64,000 bases of DNA from Undaria pinnatifida (GCA_012845835.1 JABAKD010000025.1:10111779-10175778), one strand, 5' to 3'. Positions 10,892-22,204 are shown, numbered from the stretch's first letter. The notes: generated from the sequence alone by a model not told the origin. Numbers and translations are program-made.

Positions 10892-10977
10892 TAGTAGTAG
10901 TAGTAGTAGTATTAGTGGTAGTAGTAGTACTAGTAGTAGCAGCAGTAGTAGTAGTAGTATTAGTCGTAGTAGTAGTG
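10751..10977 (+). repeat. (AGT)n trinucleotide array, about 225 bp
   Basis: About 75 AGT-type triplets with scattered single-base variants (AGC, GGT, ATT). Reading frames give poly-Ser, poly-Val or stops; on the other strand, poly-Leu/Thr/Tyr. The array explains the apparent Ser- and Leu-rich proteins here, which are not genes. Confidence 0.9.
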
Positions 10978-10999
10978 TTAGACCCGTGCTACCATAGAC

Positions 11000-11376
11000 G
11001 TAGCATGTTTCCTCTGAAAACCTTCCTTGATAACGGGGCGTCTTAACCCAGAATCGTGGGAAAAAAAAGCTCATAATTTTTTTGCACCGGACATTCTCGA
11101 TGAACAACGGGGCGTCTTAACGCAGAATCGTCGGGGGAAAAAATAAAGCTCATTTTTATTTTGGCACCATGTTCTCTCGATCGATGTATACCTAAGGCCA
11201 CGGGGTTGTTTTATTCCTGTAGTGTGTCGTGTAGCAGTTTTTTTTTTTCCTTTTCTTTTTCTTTTTGTGGTCTCTCTCCAAAATCAGTTTTTGAGAGAGG
11301 TCTTAAGCTCCTGGGGGGTGAGAGGAACCCCCGAAAAACAATGTGGTGAACCTGTGAACCTCTATCGTGGCGCGCG
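11000..11376 (-). repeat. Family A element, reverse, with an internal tandem duplication
   Basis: The segment GATAACGGGGCGTCTTAACC..AGAATCGT occurs at about 11026 and again at about 11103. The copy then continues through TGTATACCTAAGGCCACGGG, CTCCAAAATCAG and TTTTTGAGAGAGGTCTTAAG to GAACCTCTATCGTGGCGCGCG. Confidence 0.5.
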
Positions 11377-11607
11377 TGATTAACATCTATTGACATGTGT
11401 TAGCATCCCCCCTAGAGGTACACAGTAGTCTTGGTCCTTGAGTAGCCTAACCATCGTCGAAACGTCATTCTTGTTTTGCAGTGTTAAACAACCCCCCCCC
11501 CCCCCCCCCCGCCGCGCCCTAAGCCATGCACGCCATGCATGGGTTTGTTTGAGCATCGGGCATCGGGTCGCGAGCGCTTTCCTTTCTCTCAAAAGTCAAG
11601 CGTTAAC

Positions 11608-11926
11608 ACTACACGGTCGAGGTGCACCCCCACGTGTTTTTTCGGGCGAGGTTTCCTCCAATTTGGGAGAGCTTAAGAGACCTCTCGAACCCCCCCCCAA
11701 AAAAATGATTTTTGTCGAAGAGAAAATAAAAACTGAGTGTCATGAATGAATACCGGAACATGAAAAATGCCCCCATTATTGACCTAGGTACACTACAACA
11801 AGAATCGTGCAAAAACAAACAAAACAACAAAGGTCTTTTTTTTCCCGACGAATTTGGGTTAATTGAGGACCCCCGTCGTCTACCAGAAACCTTTCAAGAC
11901 CGAAAAGTGCTACCTCCACCGTAGCA
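11608..11926 (+). repeat. Family A element, full copy
   Basis: It begins CACTACACGGTCGAGGTGCAC and ends AGTGCTACCTCCACCGTAGCA. Internal order follows the family, with a C-run and a longer middle, giving 319 bp. Confidence 0.55.
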
Positions 11927-13019
11927 TGCGTCAAAAATTCCATTTTAGGCGTGAGGTTTCGAGCTCCTCAAGCCGCCACCGTCAGAAAGAAAAAAGAACC
12001 TTTTATGGTACTGTTTGAATAAGACAGCGTCGTAGATACCTGTGGTAGATCTCGTCACATGCATGCGCCGAAAGAACGCGTCACCGGTCAGGCCACGTAA
12101 GATGTCGGCAAAAAAAAACGCCCGATTCGATCAGACTCTGGGTCTACAGCACGTGGAAGCACGCATAGAACAAGAGTTTCGGATTTGTTTCTTTCGTGTT
12201 TGACAAATCCTCGTGTAAGAGGCGGCCATCGCTTATAACAAGTTGAGTTTTCTTTTCGGAAGTGGACGTTTAAGCACCTTCGCGGCAGGCGTGTTTGATC
12301 GGGACAAAGACGCAAATCGGCCACGCTATTCTTGAAGGCCCACCGGTCGTTCAGCAGAGATGCATCCAAACTCTGTCCTGTCGTTCCTTCAGGATTGCTG
12401 TCTACTAAATACTTCCCGATACCCCACGGTTTCCTGCTCGACCGGTCTCGCACGCGATACATTCGAAACTTATAAACGTTTTTTTTTTTTCGGATTAAAC
12501 GACGACACCTTGTTTTCTGTTTTTGTTTTGTTTTTGGTTTCTCGATTTATCATTTTTTTTTTTGAATTGTTTAGGAGAGTGGCCGACGTTCAAACTCAAT
12601 GAATCATGCTGCACGTCGATGTTGGATGCGTAGCAAATATAGTTAGTACCTTTTGGCAACAATAATAGTAATAAAAAGCACCTGGGAAACATATTTTCCC
12701 GTTTTTGAATTGTCTTATCGTGACAACTAAACGCAAAAAAACTTCGAACGACGCCCCTTCCTTGGAGAACAGAAGGCACGACATCTCTAGGAACCCCTCA
12801 CCAAGGCGCCGCAACGTATTCTGAGAAGGGCCAAAAAAGCCCGATTCTCAGTCGGACCTCGGGCAAAAAAGCGCGCAAAAGCACGTCAAAAACCTAAACG
12901 CCCCGCGACACAATGCACCGAACGCCACCAAAACTTGAAAAAAAAAAAAAAATCTACCGCGTTTGATGTCTCCGAAACAGACACAGAAATACCTGGTACT
13001 CCAGTGGTACTGTTTTTAG

Positions 13020-13210
13020 CTTAAACGACGATATGCACCCGGAAATATCCTTCTACAGGAAATACATTTTTTTTTTCCGGACTAACAACGATATACACCC
13101 GAAAATATCCTCCTTTTTTTTTTTTCTTTTTGCCCCAAAGTTGTGGCGGGCCAAGGGGAAAAAAACTCCGAAAACCGCCCCTGGAGACAGGAGCAACGGT
13201 TCCAGATAAC
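13020..13210. repeat. Dispersed repeat pair member (partner at 14758-14905)
   Basis: GCGATATGCATCCGGAAATA-type sequence followed by a T-run and CCCTGGAGACAGGA occurs here (with an extra copy of the first part) and at 14758-14905 with the same layout. Confidence 0.5.
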
Positions 13211-13567
13211 CCTGACTAAAGAACCACCCCGAGCACCATAATTGCTGCGAGGAGAGTGACCCCGGTTTTGCTCAACGATCTATACACTGGTAGAATTATG
13301 TTATCTCTGCTCGCTATCTGTTTCGTGTGTTCCTGTTGTAGCATTGCGACGTAGCTTGATTCGTATATTGTTTGGGATTAGTGAGGCCTCTCGGCTGCGA
13401 CCATCCGGAGACTCCCACCCAGGGCTACTGCTCCCGCGCGTCGATTTTCAGACGACCAACGCGGCATCTTGTCGCAGAGAGTAGGTGCCCCAGTCGAAGG
13501 AACACTAACAAAACTGAAATGTCGTTGTCGGCGGTACACTCCGCCGCTACGATGGGCGGGCTGGACG

Positions 13568-13690
13568 GTCTGTGATTTATTCTAACCTCCTTGTACTTGT
13601 CGTGCTGCTGTCGGGTATCGATGACAGCCACGGGTGGGCTCACAGTACACAATCTCCAAGTAACATAAGGAGGCTTTCCCGAAAAGGGGA
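13568..13690 (+). repeat. Single arm of the snap-back repeat
   Basis: TTCTAACCTCCTTGTACTTG, CGTGCTGCTGTCGGGTATCG, ATGACAGCCACGGGTGGGCT and AGGCTTTCCCGAAAAGGGGA match the right arm and flank at 14418-14530 at about 90%. Confidence 0.65.
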
Positions 13691-14202
13691 CACGCCTCAC
13701 ACCCATACTTGTCACACCCATACTTTGTTGCCCTTCCCCCTTGTCTCAATTCCGTCGCGCGTTGGTACCGAATTTGCGTGAGGGTGGCTTATCTTCCTGA
13801 TTTGTCCCCAAACTGCTAGTCGAGCCCCTCATGGGATCGGCTGCCCTCGGTTGTCCCCAGGGAAAGCCGCGTACGAGCCCCCAGAACCCCTCCGACAGGT
13901 GGCAGAGCGTCTGCGTCTATGAACGGCGGGTCGCGCGAGTGCTCAGCTCCCCGTGACCCCGCTGCTGACGCCATCGCCCCTACGTATCGGCCGGCGACTG
14001 CCGCAGACCTCCATCCGACGTACTCCATGATGAGGACGTCCATGGCCGTACCATTCACGTGGTGACTAACCGTCCCCTATACCCGGAAATAGTGTAACGT
14101 GTACCGCTTATCCTCCAAACCTGCTGTACGCAGGTGAGCCTGGAGGTTCGCGGTCATCTTGCGCTGGTGTCAGCGCTAGATTGCCTTTCTTTCCGTTTTC
14201 TC

Positions 14203-14496
14203 GGAGTGTGCAGAGTGAGCCCACTCTGTGGCTGTCAACGATACCCGACAGCAGCACGACAAGTGCAAGGCGAGGTGAGAATAAAACACGCAGAGGTTAC
14301 AGAGGTTACGTTCGAAGGCAGAGATATGCCAGTCGGGGGAAAGCGGGTTGGCACCCGCGGCGACCGCTGCGTCGGACATACCTCTCTGCCTTCGGACATG
14401 ACCTCTCCGTGTTTTGTTCTAACCTCGCCTTGCACTTGCCGTGCTGCTGTCGGGTATCGATGACAGCCACGGGCGGGCTCACTGTGCACAATCTCC
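14203..14496. repeat. Snap-back (hairpin) repeat with ~115-bp arms
   Basis: The left arm 14203-14325 and right arm 14380-14496 are inverted copies around a loop of about 55 bp. Shared blocks include GATACCCGACAGCAGCACG, AAGTGCAAGGCGAGGT and CCGAAGGCAGAGA. The arms would pair into a long hairpin if transcribed. Open frames here appear on both strands because the sequence is its own inverse. Confidence 0.75.
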
Positions 14497-14599
14497 AGGT
14501 TACATAAGGAAGCTTTCCCGAAAAGGGGACGCCCTGCTGGCGTCCCCTATTTTTATGGTTTTCAGATTACATGGGCAACTCGGGGGATTTCCGACGCGC

Positions 14600-14755
14600 G
14601 ACCCATGGAGCACTCATGGGCGATGGACTCTCATGGATTTCCATGGGGGGGCAACCCATGCGATTTCCCACGGACTTCCATGGGTCTCCCATGGGCCTCC
14701 CATGGGTCTCCCATGGGTCTCCCGCCGTGGGCCCTCCATGGGTCTCCCATGGGCT
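14600..14755 (+). repeat. CCATGGGTCTCC minisatellite (12-bp unit)
   Basis: Copies of CCATGGGTCTCC and close variants run from the first CCATGG cluster to TGGGCTTTGAATGG. The unit is partly self-complementary (CCCATGGG), so the array reads similarly on both strands. Confidence 0.75.
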
Positions 14756-14989
14756 TTGAATGGCGATATGCATCCGGAAATATCCTCCTCTTTTTTTTTT
14801 TTTTTTTTGGTTGCCCGAGGTTACGACGTTGTTCGGATTATTCACTCCGCCGAACAACGTCCCTGGAGACAGGAATATACACTGTAAGGTTCCAGGTTCA
14901 ACCTTGTGACTAAATTACTTTGTTTTCTTTTTGCCGAAGGGGTTAGGTGTGGGTGAGGTTCAGAAAAAATATTACACTCTCGACTCCTC

Positions 14990-15145
14990 CCTCTATCGTC
15001 CGGTAGGGATTGCCCTCCCTCTATAGTGCGTTAGGGGTTGCCCTCCCTCTATAATGCGTTAGGGGTTGCCCTCCCCCTATAGTGCGGAAGAGGTTTCCCT
15101 TTATAGTGCGGTAGGGTTCGCCCTTTATAGTGCGGTCGGGGTTGC
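14990..15145 (+). repeat. Minisatellite, about 30-bp unit (CCCTCTATAGTGCGTTAGGG)
   Basis: Six units of CCCTCTATAGTGCGTTAGGG plus GTTGCC with small changes. TATAGTGCG also marks the TA-flanked MITE at 50695-50874, so the array may have grown from that kind of element. Confidence 0.7.
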
Positions 15146-15873
15146 TCCTCAAGTGAGTAACTACCGGTTAGTGTGATAGCTCTGCGGGTGTATATCTGTT
15201 TCAGGGATACAGTAGCGAACTAGACGTGTTTGGGTCGGGTTGCGCGCGAATGAACCTGTCTACGAAGTCATGTTTCGGGTGATGATGATGATGATTGTGA
15301 TGATGTTATCGAGCTAGCTCCTCATGTTAGGAGCTCAGAAATTTCTTAGAATCTGCTGCATGCACCTCACCTCCTGCTATGGTAGCATGGTTCGCAACTT
15401 TGCTGCAACATGTCGGTGTTTGAGCTTCCACGTCTTTTTGATCGCTCTCACGCAATCATTTCCAGAAAGCAAGGAAAAAAAAAGACAAGAGAAAACTTTC
15501 TTCATCGAACATACAACGAAGCCTGACACATGTGCCCCCTCTGTGTGATACGTGCGCCTATTTATTGTTTATTAGCTTAGGTCCATTGGACGTGTTGTCC
15601 CTGCTCCACCCTTCCTTCCCACTGCGCACGCTCGGCTACCTCCTGCTCTGAAACCCTAAAAACAAAAATCCGTACCACGCGTCAGAAGCCCTCTGTGGCG
15701 TAGAGCGTTATTAAAATCACCCTTTTGTTTGCGTTCAGGGTGGTATCTTGGGTGTCCCTGTGGACGGTTGGCAACAACTCACGAGCCCCTCAGCGAGGAT
15801 TTGACAAAACCCCGCTCCAGAGAGTAAAAAAAAAGAACCCTCTCCTCTGCATGCTACCGACACGTACGTGCGC

Positions 15874-16136
15874 TGCTACGATAAAAGGAAGCATTTTTTG
15901 TTTTTGGGCTAAAAACACGCTTTCTGAAACATGACGGCGCTTCCTAACCCCCAAGAATCGTCGGAGTTTTTTTTTTTTTTTTCTTGTGCGCATTCTTGTT
16001 TTTTTCGGTGTGTACCTAGGCCATTGATGGGATTGATTTCCCACCGGGAGTTGCACTTTTGGGTTTTTTTCTCAAGAAGAATCAGTTTCTTGGGGTGGGA
16101 AATAAATACCCCCGAAAAACTAGGAGCTCCAGGGGA
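15874..16136 (-). repeat. Family A element, reverse copy
   Basis: The left end is TGCTACGATAAAAGG. It then runs GCTTTCTGAAACATGACGGC, CCCAAGAATCGTCGGAG, TGTACCTAGGCCATTGATGG and TCAGTTTCTTGGGGTG to GGAGCTCCAGGGG. The far terminus is missing. Confidence 0.5.
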
Positions 16137-16164
16137 AAAACAAAACGGACGCACACGACGCTTG

Positions 16165-16463
16165 TGCTACGATAGAAGTGCACTGCACCCCTTTTTTATT
16201 CTGAGGTTCCTCAATTTTGGGAGCATAAGACAGGTAGGTCCACCTCTCCCAAACAAAAAATGATTCGAGCAGAAAAATAAAACTGCCGCACACCCCGCAC
16301 TGGATGAAAAATCCCATCTGGCCTAGCTACGCACACAACGAGATTCACGCAAAAATAAAAAAACGGGCGTAATTTTTTTTTTCCGACGCCTTTGTGGGTT
16401 AACGAGCCCCGCCATTCAAAAAACATTTCAGCCAAAAACAGATATACCTCCTCCATCGTAGCA
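16165..16463 (+). repeat. Family A element, full copy
   Basis: Begins TGCTACGATAGAAGTGCAC and ends TACCTCCTCCATCGTAGCA. All family landmarks are present in order. It lies head to head with the reverse copy ending 29 bases upstream. Confidence 0.65.
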
Positions 16464-16490
16464 TGCGCCTCTATCGTACGTACCAGGCGT

Positions 16491-16842
16491 CGACCGTAAA
16501 AGGGGCACCATACTTTTTTCTTGTGGTCCCACCTTAAGGAGCTCTATATCGTGCCCCCCCCCCCCAAAAGATGATCTTGATTGATTGACCAAGCCGAAAG
16601 TTAGGAAAAGAAGAAAAATAAACAAACGATTCGGCGGGATGACCAAAACCCACGGCCTAGGAACAAACGACCACCACGACATATATGTTTGCGAAACAAA
16701 AGACGCGAAATCCCGACCATTTTGAGTTAAGCAGCTCCGAAATCCCGACCGTTTTGAGTTAAGCAGCTCGTTGTTCAGAAACAAAAAAAAAATGGTCGAA
16801 CAAGAAAAAAAAAAAAGTTCCACACCTCTCTATTATCGTAGA
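16491..16842 (+). repeat. Family A element, divergent copy with internal duplication
   Basis: AAAAGGGGCACCATAC at the left and ACACCTCTCTATTATCGTAG at the right. ATCCCGACCATTTTGAGTTAA and its duplicate about 40 bases later show a small internal tandem repeat. Confidence 0.4.
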
Positions 16843-17245
16843 ACGCCCCGCCTGCCTGCTACAGCAAGACATTGCCTGGTGGGTTCGTATCATAGTTTTT
16901 TTTTTTCTTGGGGGCAAAAACCTATCTAAACTGAATTCAGGGATTCCTTAACCAAATCTCACAGGACACGAGATCATGTAGATTATTTTTTCGCGCGTTC
17001 GTTTTTTGTTTTCGTTCCACCCCATGGCCTAACAAAAAACACACACATACATACACACACAAAATTGCGAAACATGAAATGATGCTCCGACGATTTTGGG
17101 CTAAGGAGAGGGTTAAGGAGCCCCGTCATTCAGATATATATATGTATATATATTTTTTTCGCCAATAGTGACACCCTTATCGGAGCACTCCCCCCTGTCC
17201 CGTCCCCCCCCCTCCCGCCCCGCCTCTTTTTCTTTTTTGGAGGCG

Positions 17246-17529
17246 TTCTACGGTAGCCCCCTCCCTCCCCCCTCCCCGCGCCCATTAACTATTCTTGAAC
17301 GAAATCGCCGGTTTTGAAACTAGCTCACGGCGTTTGTCTCCTGAAATACGGTGTCCGTTGCCTCCCCGACGTCATCGTTCGATAGATAGTCCTTTGTCAT
17401 ACAATAAAATGTGTGAAGATACGTGTTTCATGGCGTTTTTCCTCGCGTCGAGCAGCCATGAAGCGCTCGTCGGTAATGAAAATCACCGGACTTTTTTTTT
17501 AAGGGGGGGAAGGAGGGGCTATCATAGAA
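17246..17529 (+). repeat. Family H element, reference copy
   Basis: Begins TTCTACGGTAGCCCCCTCC and ends GGGGGGGCTATCATAGAA. The inside has GAAACTAGCTC, CTCCTGAAATACGGTG, CCCCGACGTCATCGTTCG and CTCGCGTCGAGCAGCCATGA. Terminal inverted repeats of about 17 bp, 284 bp in all. Confidence 0.6.
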
Positions 17530-18797
17530 TCAGTCTTTTCTTCTTGACGATCCCTAAAGGCCAGAGCATATTTTTTTTTTCCATCCGAGCATGAGCTTTA
17601 ACGTCGATCGCTCATAAGAAATTCCCATGAAAAACAAACAAACGAACAAACAAATAACCAAATAAACAGACAAACAAGGCAAAGGTAATGAAGGGTACCC
17701 AATTCTGCGCAACCGGCTTCGAGCCACTCGCACGAGTGACTCTGTACAACTCCACCACAACAAAAAACATACTTTTGTCGGCGATTTGTTGGGCGCAGCC
17801 TAGCTGACCCTTCCGTTGCGGATTCATATTAATAGCAAACCTAAAACAGCGCGAATGCGCAAGACCGCGCAAAAAGGAACGGGGGCTTCACTCGAGCCAC
17901 CCCTATAGCCACTGCTAAACGATGCCCCAAACATGACTCCCCTATCTTGGTCGCGGTCGGCAACGGGAAATTCGCGCGTCATGGTGCACAACTTCTGTTG
18001 TTACCCTTGCTCCACCGACGCATCCTACGGTGGAGATGCTCGGTTTTTTTTGTGCCTTCTAAGGGCGGCTACTTGAGGGGCCGGGCCCTACGCCTCTCCC
18101 CAAAAGCCTGATTCGGGGAAAAATAACAAAAATGCTGACCGAATGAGCCAGTCCCCTCCGGCCTAGGTGTGACAACGAAAAAAATGAAAAGACTTATTTT
18201 GCAAAAATATAAAAAACGTTTATGGCGGGTGCTACCAACTAGTAAATGATCAAGTCTGGGTGGCTAGAGGCGCAAGGCTGCAGGATATAGAGCCAACAGA
18301 TAAAGATGGTCTCGACACCGGGCGTTTAGGCGCTCAGATCTTCGTTTTTTCACCGGTATTCGTAAAACTTTTAGGGAGCGGCGGGAGGGTATCGTAGAAC
18401 GACTCAACGAAAACCAATTTTCAAAAGCATATGTGACATTCCGACGATCGATTCTGGGTTTTTATAACCTTGGAGCCCCGCAATCCAGAAAACTTTTCAG
18501 CCAAAAAGCGGTATGTATACCTTTTAATACTTCAATACCTCTTTTGTTTTCATTCGTCCACCACCACTCTTTTACTCTCCCTTTTTCTCATCACATGCTC
18601 AACACACTCTGCCGAGATGTGAAATCGTGTACGATTGTGTTGCGTCGTTTGTATGGCCATCACGGGAGATGCCACAGAGAGACACGCACCCCGCTGTCTG
18701 TCCGCGAGGGCCATCCGGAAGTCTCGAGGGGGGGGGGGGTGAGGGGAAAGCCGAGGGATGGGGATAGGGGCGAGAGTGGGGGAGTTGAGTACGGGGC

Positions 18798-19270
18798 GCT
18801 ACGACAGAGGTACACTGTACCTCTTTTTGGCGAAACTATTTTGACGCGTGCTACGATAGAGGTAAACTGTACCTCTTTTTGGCGAAAGTAGTTTGCCGCG
18901 TGCTAGAATAGAGGTGCACCGCCACTTTCTTTTCTGAGAAAAGGTGTTCCTCAGTTCGGGAGCTTTAAATAAAGGCCTTTTCCAAAAACCTGATTTTGGA
19001 GAAAACACAAACTGCTATTAATATATACCGAATTAAAAAAAAAAAACCATCTCTCGGCCTAGATACACACGACGGGAATCACCATGCCAATATATATATA
19101 TATTATAAAAAATGAAAATACACTCCAGCTGTGAGATCGAAGATTTCGTCGAAACTCATCTATATAGGACCTACCCATATATTTCCGACGATGTCGGGTT
19201 GTTCATGCGAGCCCCCGTCATTCGGAAACCGTTTCCGACGAAAAAGCGCACTAATACCTCTTTTTGGCGA
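18798..19270 (+). repeat. Nested family A element with triplicated left end
   Basis: Left-end segments GCTACGACAGAGGTACACTG, GCTACGATAGAGGTAAACTG and GCTAGAATAGAGGTGCACCG start near 18799, 18852 and 18902, spaced about 50 bp. A near-complete family A body follows, and CCTCTTTTTGGCG appears again twice at the right end. A family C arm fragment lies inside it at 19095-19165. Confidence 0.5.
19095..19165 (+). repeat. Family C (fold-back) arm fragment
   Basis: A TA-run, then TTATAAAAAATGAAAATACA, CTCCAGCTGTGAGATCGAAG and ATTTCGTCGAAACTCATCT, identical in order to the outer end of the fold-back element at 23096. Confidence 0.65.
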
Positions 19271-19388
19271 AATGTAATACCTCTTTTTGGCGCAACTACC
19301 TTCTGAATTACGGGGAGCATCATCCCACGGTAGGTAGGGGTTGCACAGTTTTGGGGCGAAAACGCCTCCGAGCTCCTCCAGCGACGCA

Positions 19389-19664
19389 TGCTACGATATA
19401 TAGAGGTATACCTTTTTTTTGGCTGAAATGGTTTCTGAATGACGGCATTGCTCCTTAACCCAATTTTTTTCGTCTGAAATTTATTTCGCCCGTTTTGTTT
19501 TCGCGTGAGCCTCGTTGTGTGCGTGCCTAGGCCATGTGATTTTTTCATCCGAACGCAGTTTTATTTTTTCTCCAAAACAGTTTTTTGGGAGAGGGACCTG
19601 TCTTAAGCTCCCAAAATTGAGGAAGACCCCAGAAAAAAAAGTGGTGCACCTCGCTATCGTAGCG
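19389..19664 (-). repeat. Family A element, reverse full copy
   Basis: Starts TGCTACGATATATAGAGGT, continues GGCTGAAATGGTTTCTGAAT, GCCTAGGCCATGTGATTTT, CTCCAAAACAGTTTTTTGGG and CTTAAGCTCCCAAAATTGAG, and ends GTGCACCTCGCTATCGTAGC. Confidence 0.65.
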
Positions 19665-19937
19665 AGCGTGAATGTGTGGAGCCATCGGTTACTATTAATA
19701 TAGTATAATGTTTTTCGAGCATACATTTGTTTTGTTTTAGGACTTCGTGTACGTAGCGCATTTGACACACGTTGGTCGGGTTTTTTGCTAGAAAACGAAT
19801 ATATGCCTTCGAAGCTCATGCTTCGGGTTTTGGTGTTGAGCTCCTCACGTTAAAGGCTCAACAAGAAAATAAACCTCTGCTGAGCTGCACCCGTATAAGT
19901 GTGGGATGGCTCGATAGAGGCAGACGAACGCTTGGAC

Positions 19938-20028
19938 TTAACCCCTCTACAACTGGAAACCCGTTTTTGGGGACAAAATTACTTGGATTTAGTATAGGGA
20001 GGGGTTCGGGGGCTCTAAAGGGGTTTAA
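19938..20028 (+). repeat. Family E short inverted repeat, copy 1
   Basis: Ends are TTAACCCCT and AGGGGTTTAA. Inside: ACAACTGGAAACCCG, TTTTTGGGGACAAA, TTACTTGGATTTAGTATAGG. Copies lie at 36048-36141 (forward) and 32752-32840 (reverse); a worn relative is near 59925-60000. Confidence 0.6.
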
Positions 20029-20604
20029 CGACTTTCTGAACGACGGGGCTCTCCGCCTTAACCCAAGCCAACATCGAAATTTCTTTCTCATTTTTGCAAT
20101 TTTCTTTTCGTGAAATATCTCAGGCCATGCACGGGATTGTTCATCTCGGGTACGCGTGCATAGCACTTTAAAAGGTTTCCCCGAGCCAGGGTTTGGGAGG
20201 GGAATAGAGCCTCTCAAAACAGATCGTGCGGTTAGAGTCGCACGGGTTTTTCCCTTACAAGGTTCCTGGCTTGAGGAGCTCCATAAATGATTTTGATCAA
20301 ACCGAAAGTACATATCCGATGGGCAAACCCGCGGCCCAGATGTACACAATGCCGCGCAATCATTGGGCAAAAAAAGAAAATGACCTGTTTTAAAACGATT
20401 TTGGGTTAATTAAGGACAGAAGTTTTTTGGGCCAAAATGCGCCACCTCTATCGTAGCATGTGCGTCGTTTTTGTTTTTTTCCCTCTGGGGCAGTTTTTTT
20501 TTTTTTGGAGGTGGACGGTGGAGGTGGGGGTAGGGGTGTGTGCGTTCGTAGGTTGGAGGGGGCTGTCGTTTCTTTTTCGTTCGGGAGTGGGGATAGCATT
20601 TTTG

Positions 20605-20700
20605 TTGCAATGACAGTGGTAGTAGTAGTGGTAGTAGTAGGAGTAGTAGTGGTAGTAGCAGTAGTAGTAGTACAAGCAGCCGTAGTAGTAGTAGAGGTTG
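20605..20700 (+). repeat. (AGT)n/(GTA)n imperfect trinucleotide run
   Basis: AGTAGTAGTGG-type triplets with interruptions lie immediately upstream of the hAT element and its target duplication. Confidence 0.7.
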
Positions 20701-20744
20701 TGGTTATGGTTGAAATTATCAGGGCTTTTCACGGGTCATGACCC

Positions 20745-20960
20745 GACCCGCGGGTCGGGTCAAGGGGGTTCCAAAATCTCGCGGGTCGGGTCGGGTCGGG
20801 TCATTACGTTTTGAAATCTCACGGGTCGGGTCGGGTCGGGTCAAGAGGTTTTCAAAATCTCGCGGGTCGGGTCGGGTCGGGTCAAAAGGCTTCAAAATCT
20901 CGCGGGTCGGGTCGGGTCGGGTCAAGAGGTTTGCAAAATCTCGCGGGTCGGGTCGGGTCA
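20745..20960 (+). repeat. Left subterminal GGGTC array of the hAT element
   Basis: About five units of 57-60 bp, each an AAAATCTCGCGGGTCGGGTC core plus further GGGTC copies and a variable AAGAGGTTTTC spacer. The array gives spurious Gly/Ser/Arg/Val frames on the plus strand and Asp/Pro/Thr/Arg frames on the minus strand. Confidence 0.85.
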
Positions 20961-21307
20961 TGACCCGCGAGATACGGGTCACTTCGCGGGTCAAGCCATA
21001 ATGACCCGTGAGTTGTTTTGGGCTGACCCGCGGGTCAAACCCGCGGATCTAGCCGGCGGATCCGCCTTTTTCAAACTTACAGCTGAGAGCCACGTTGATG
21101 CCGTGCAGGCGCCCCGCGGGTCGGGCCCGCGGGTCCGCCAATAAAATACAAACACTTCGGCTTCCTGCCTCCCTTGTGCCGATGCTCCGATCATATGTCA
21201 TCACAGCGTGCAGAACAATCTCCACGCAGTACCCCTAGCTACTCGTACCAAGGCATACAGCAATGTGACGCGAATCCCGTACCTACTGAAGCCGTAACAA
21301 CAGCAGT

Positions 21308-21533
21308 AATATGACGGTCATACCAGTACGAAATGTGACCAAAATATAAAAAGGCAAGGAAGGGCAGTCGTCGTCGAAGCAGCAGCAGCCGCAGCACTGG
21401 CAGCAGCAAGCACCAGCAGCAGACCCCGGATTCTCGCGGATCGAAGCCCCTGCTGACAGACCCACCGCCCCAGTTGTGGGCTTGCTGCCGGAGGCGGCTC
21501 AGCTAGGCTGCTTGCCGGGGCTGGAGACTGCAC
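21308..21533 (+). repeat. Internal duplicated segment of the hAT element, copy 1
   Basis: It shares with 21580-21872 the order CATACCAG, GTGAC, GCAGCAGCAAGCACCAGCAG, ACAGACCCACCGCCCCAGTT, GTGGGCTTGCTGCCGGAGGC and GGCTGCTTGCCGGGG. In one frame both copies read a Gln-rich stretch followed by APVVGLLPEAAQLGCLPG. The shared frame may be a captured host exon, but copies this alike do not by themselves show selection. Confidence 0.6.
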
Positions 21534-21579
21534 AGATAGAAGATAGATACAGCAGTAGTAGTACTGTAGTAGTAGCTAG

Positions 21580-21646
21580 CTCGAGAATTATCATACCAGT
21601 AGTACGGAATGTGACGTAAAAAAGCAAGAAGAGCAGCCGTTGTCGA

Positions 21647-21735
<89 letters not shown>

Positions 21736-21872
21736 CCCTGGCAGCAGCAAGCACCAGCAGCAGACAACGCATCCTCGCGGATCGCAGCCCCTGCTGACAG
21801 ATCCACCGCCCCAGTTGTGGGCTTGCTGCCGGAGGCGGCTCAGCTAGGCTGCTTGCCGGGGCCGGAGACTGC
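21580..21872 (+). repeat. Internal duplicated segment, copy 2, with expanded CAG tract
   Basis: Same segment as copy 1, but CAG triplets at 21646-21735 have expanded to about 28 copies, broken by single AAC/AAG variants. In the open frame the tract reads poly-Gln then poly-Ala after a one-base slip. On the minus strand it reads poly-Cys/Leu/Ala. Confidence 0.65.
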
Positions 21873-22204
21873 ACTTGTAACTTATAACTAGCTCGCTCGT
21901 CGGGTCGCTCGTCGGGTCGACCCGGTGGTCTAACGGTACGGGCATGTCCATGCATGTGGGTTGCGGTTTCTTTCCTATTTCTCGCGCGCACGCCACATGA
22001 CATAATCATCAGCTGCAAACAATGCCGGTAAAAAACGCAGAGAACACGACATATTATTGGAAAAAAGAAAAAATAAGAGGGACCAAGGACCAACCAACTG
22101 ACCGAGGTACACATGCTTTGACCCGTGACTTTTTTACTTTGACCCGTGAGAAATGTCACGGGTCAAGTTAACGTGACCCGCCAGACGACCCGAATCTCGC
22201 GGGT

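Noticed and set aside
10686-10997. Poly-Ser frame on the plus strand and poly-Leu frame on the minus strand
   Set aside because: Both arise from the AGT trinucleotide array.
14134-14907. Several frames on both strands
   Set aside because: They come from the snap-back repeat and the CCATGGGTCTCC minisatellite.
20738-21001. Repetitive Gly/Ser/Arg/Val protein and its minus-strand mirror
   Set aside because: Direct reading of the GGGTC subterminal array of the hAT element.
21905-21950. tRNA A-box-like string GGTGGTCTAACGGTACGG inside the hAT element
   Set aside because: No B box or cloverleaf follows within the expected distance.
21503-22159. 218-codon minus-strand frame, the longest in the window
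   Set aside because: It runs through the complement of the CAG tract and duplicated filler in the hAT element; poly-Leu/Ala composition and no recognisable domain.
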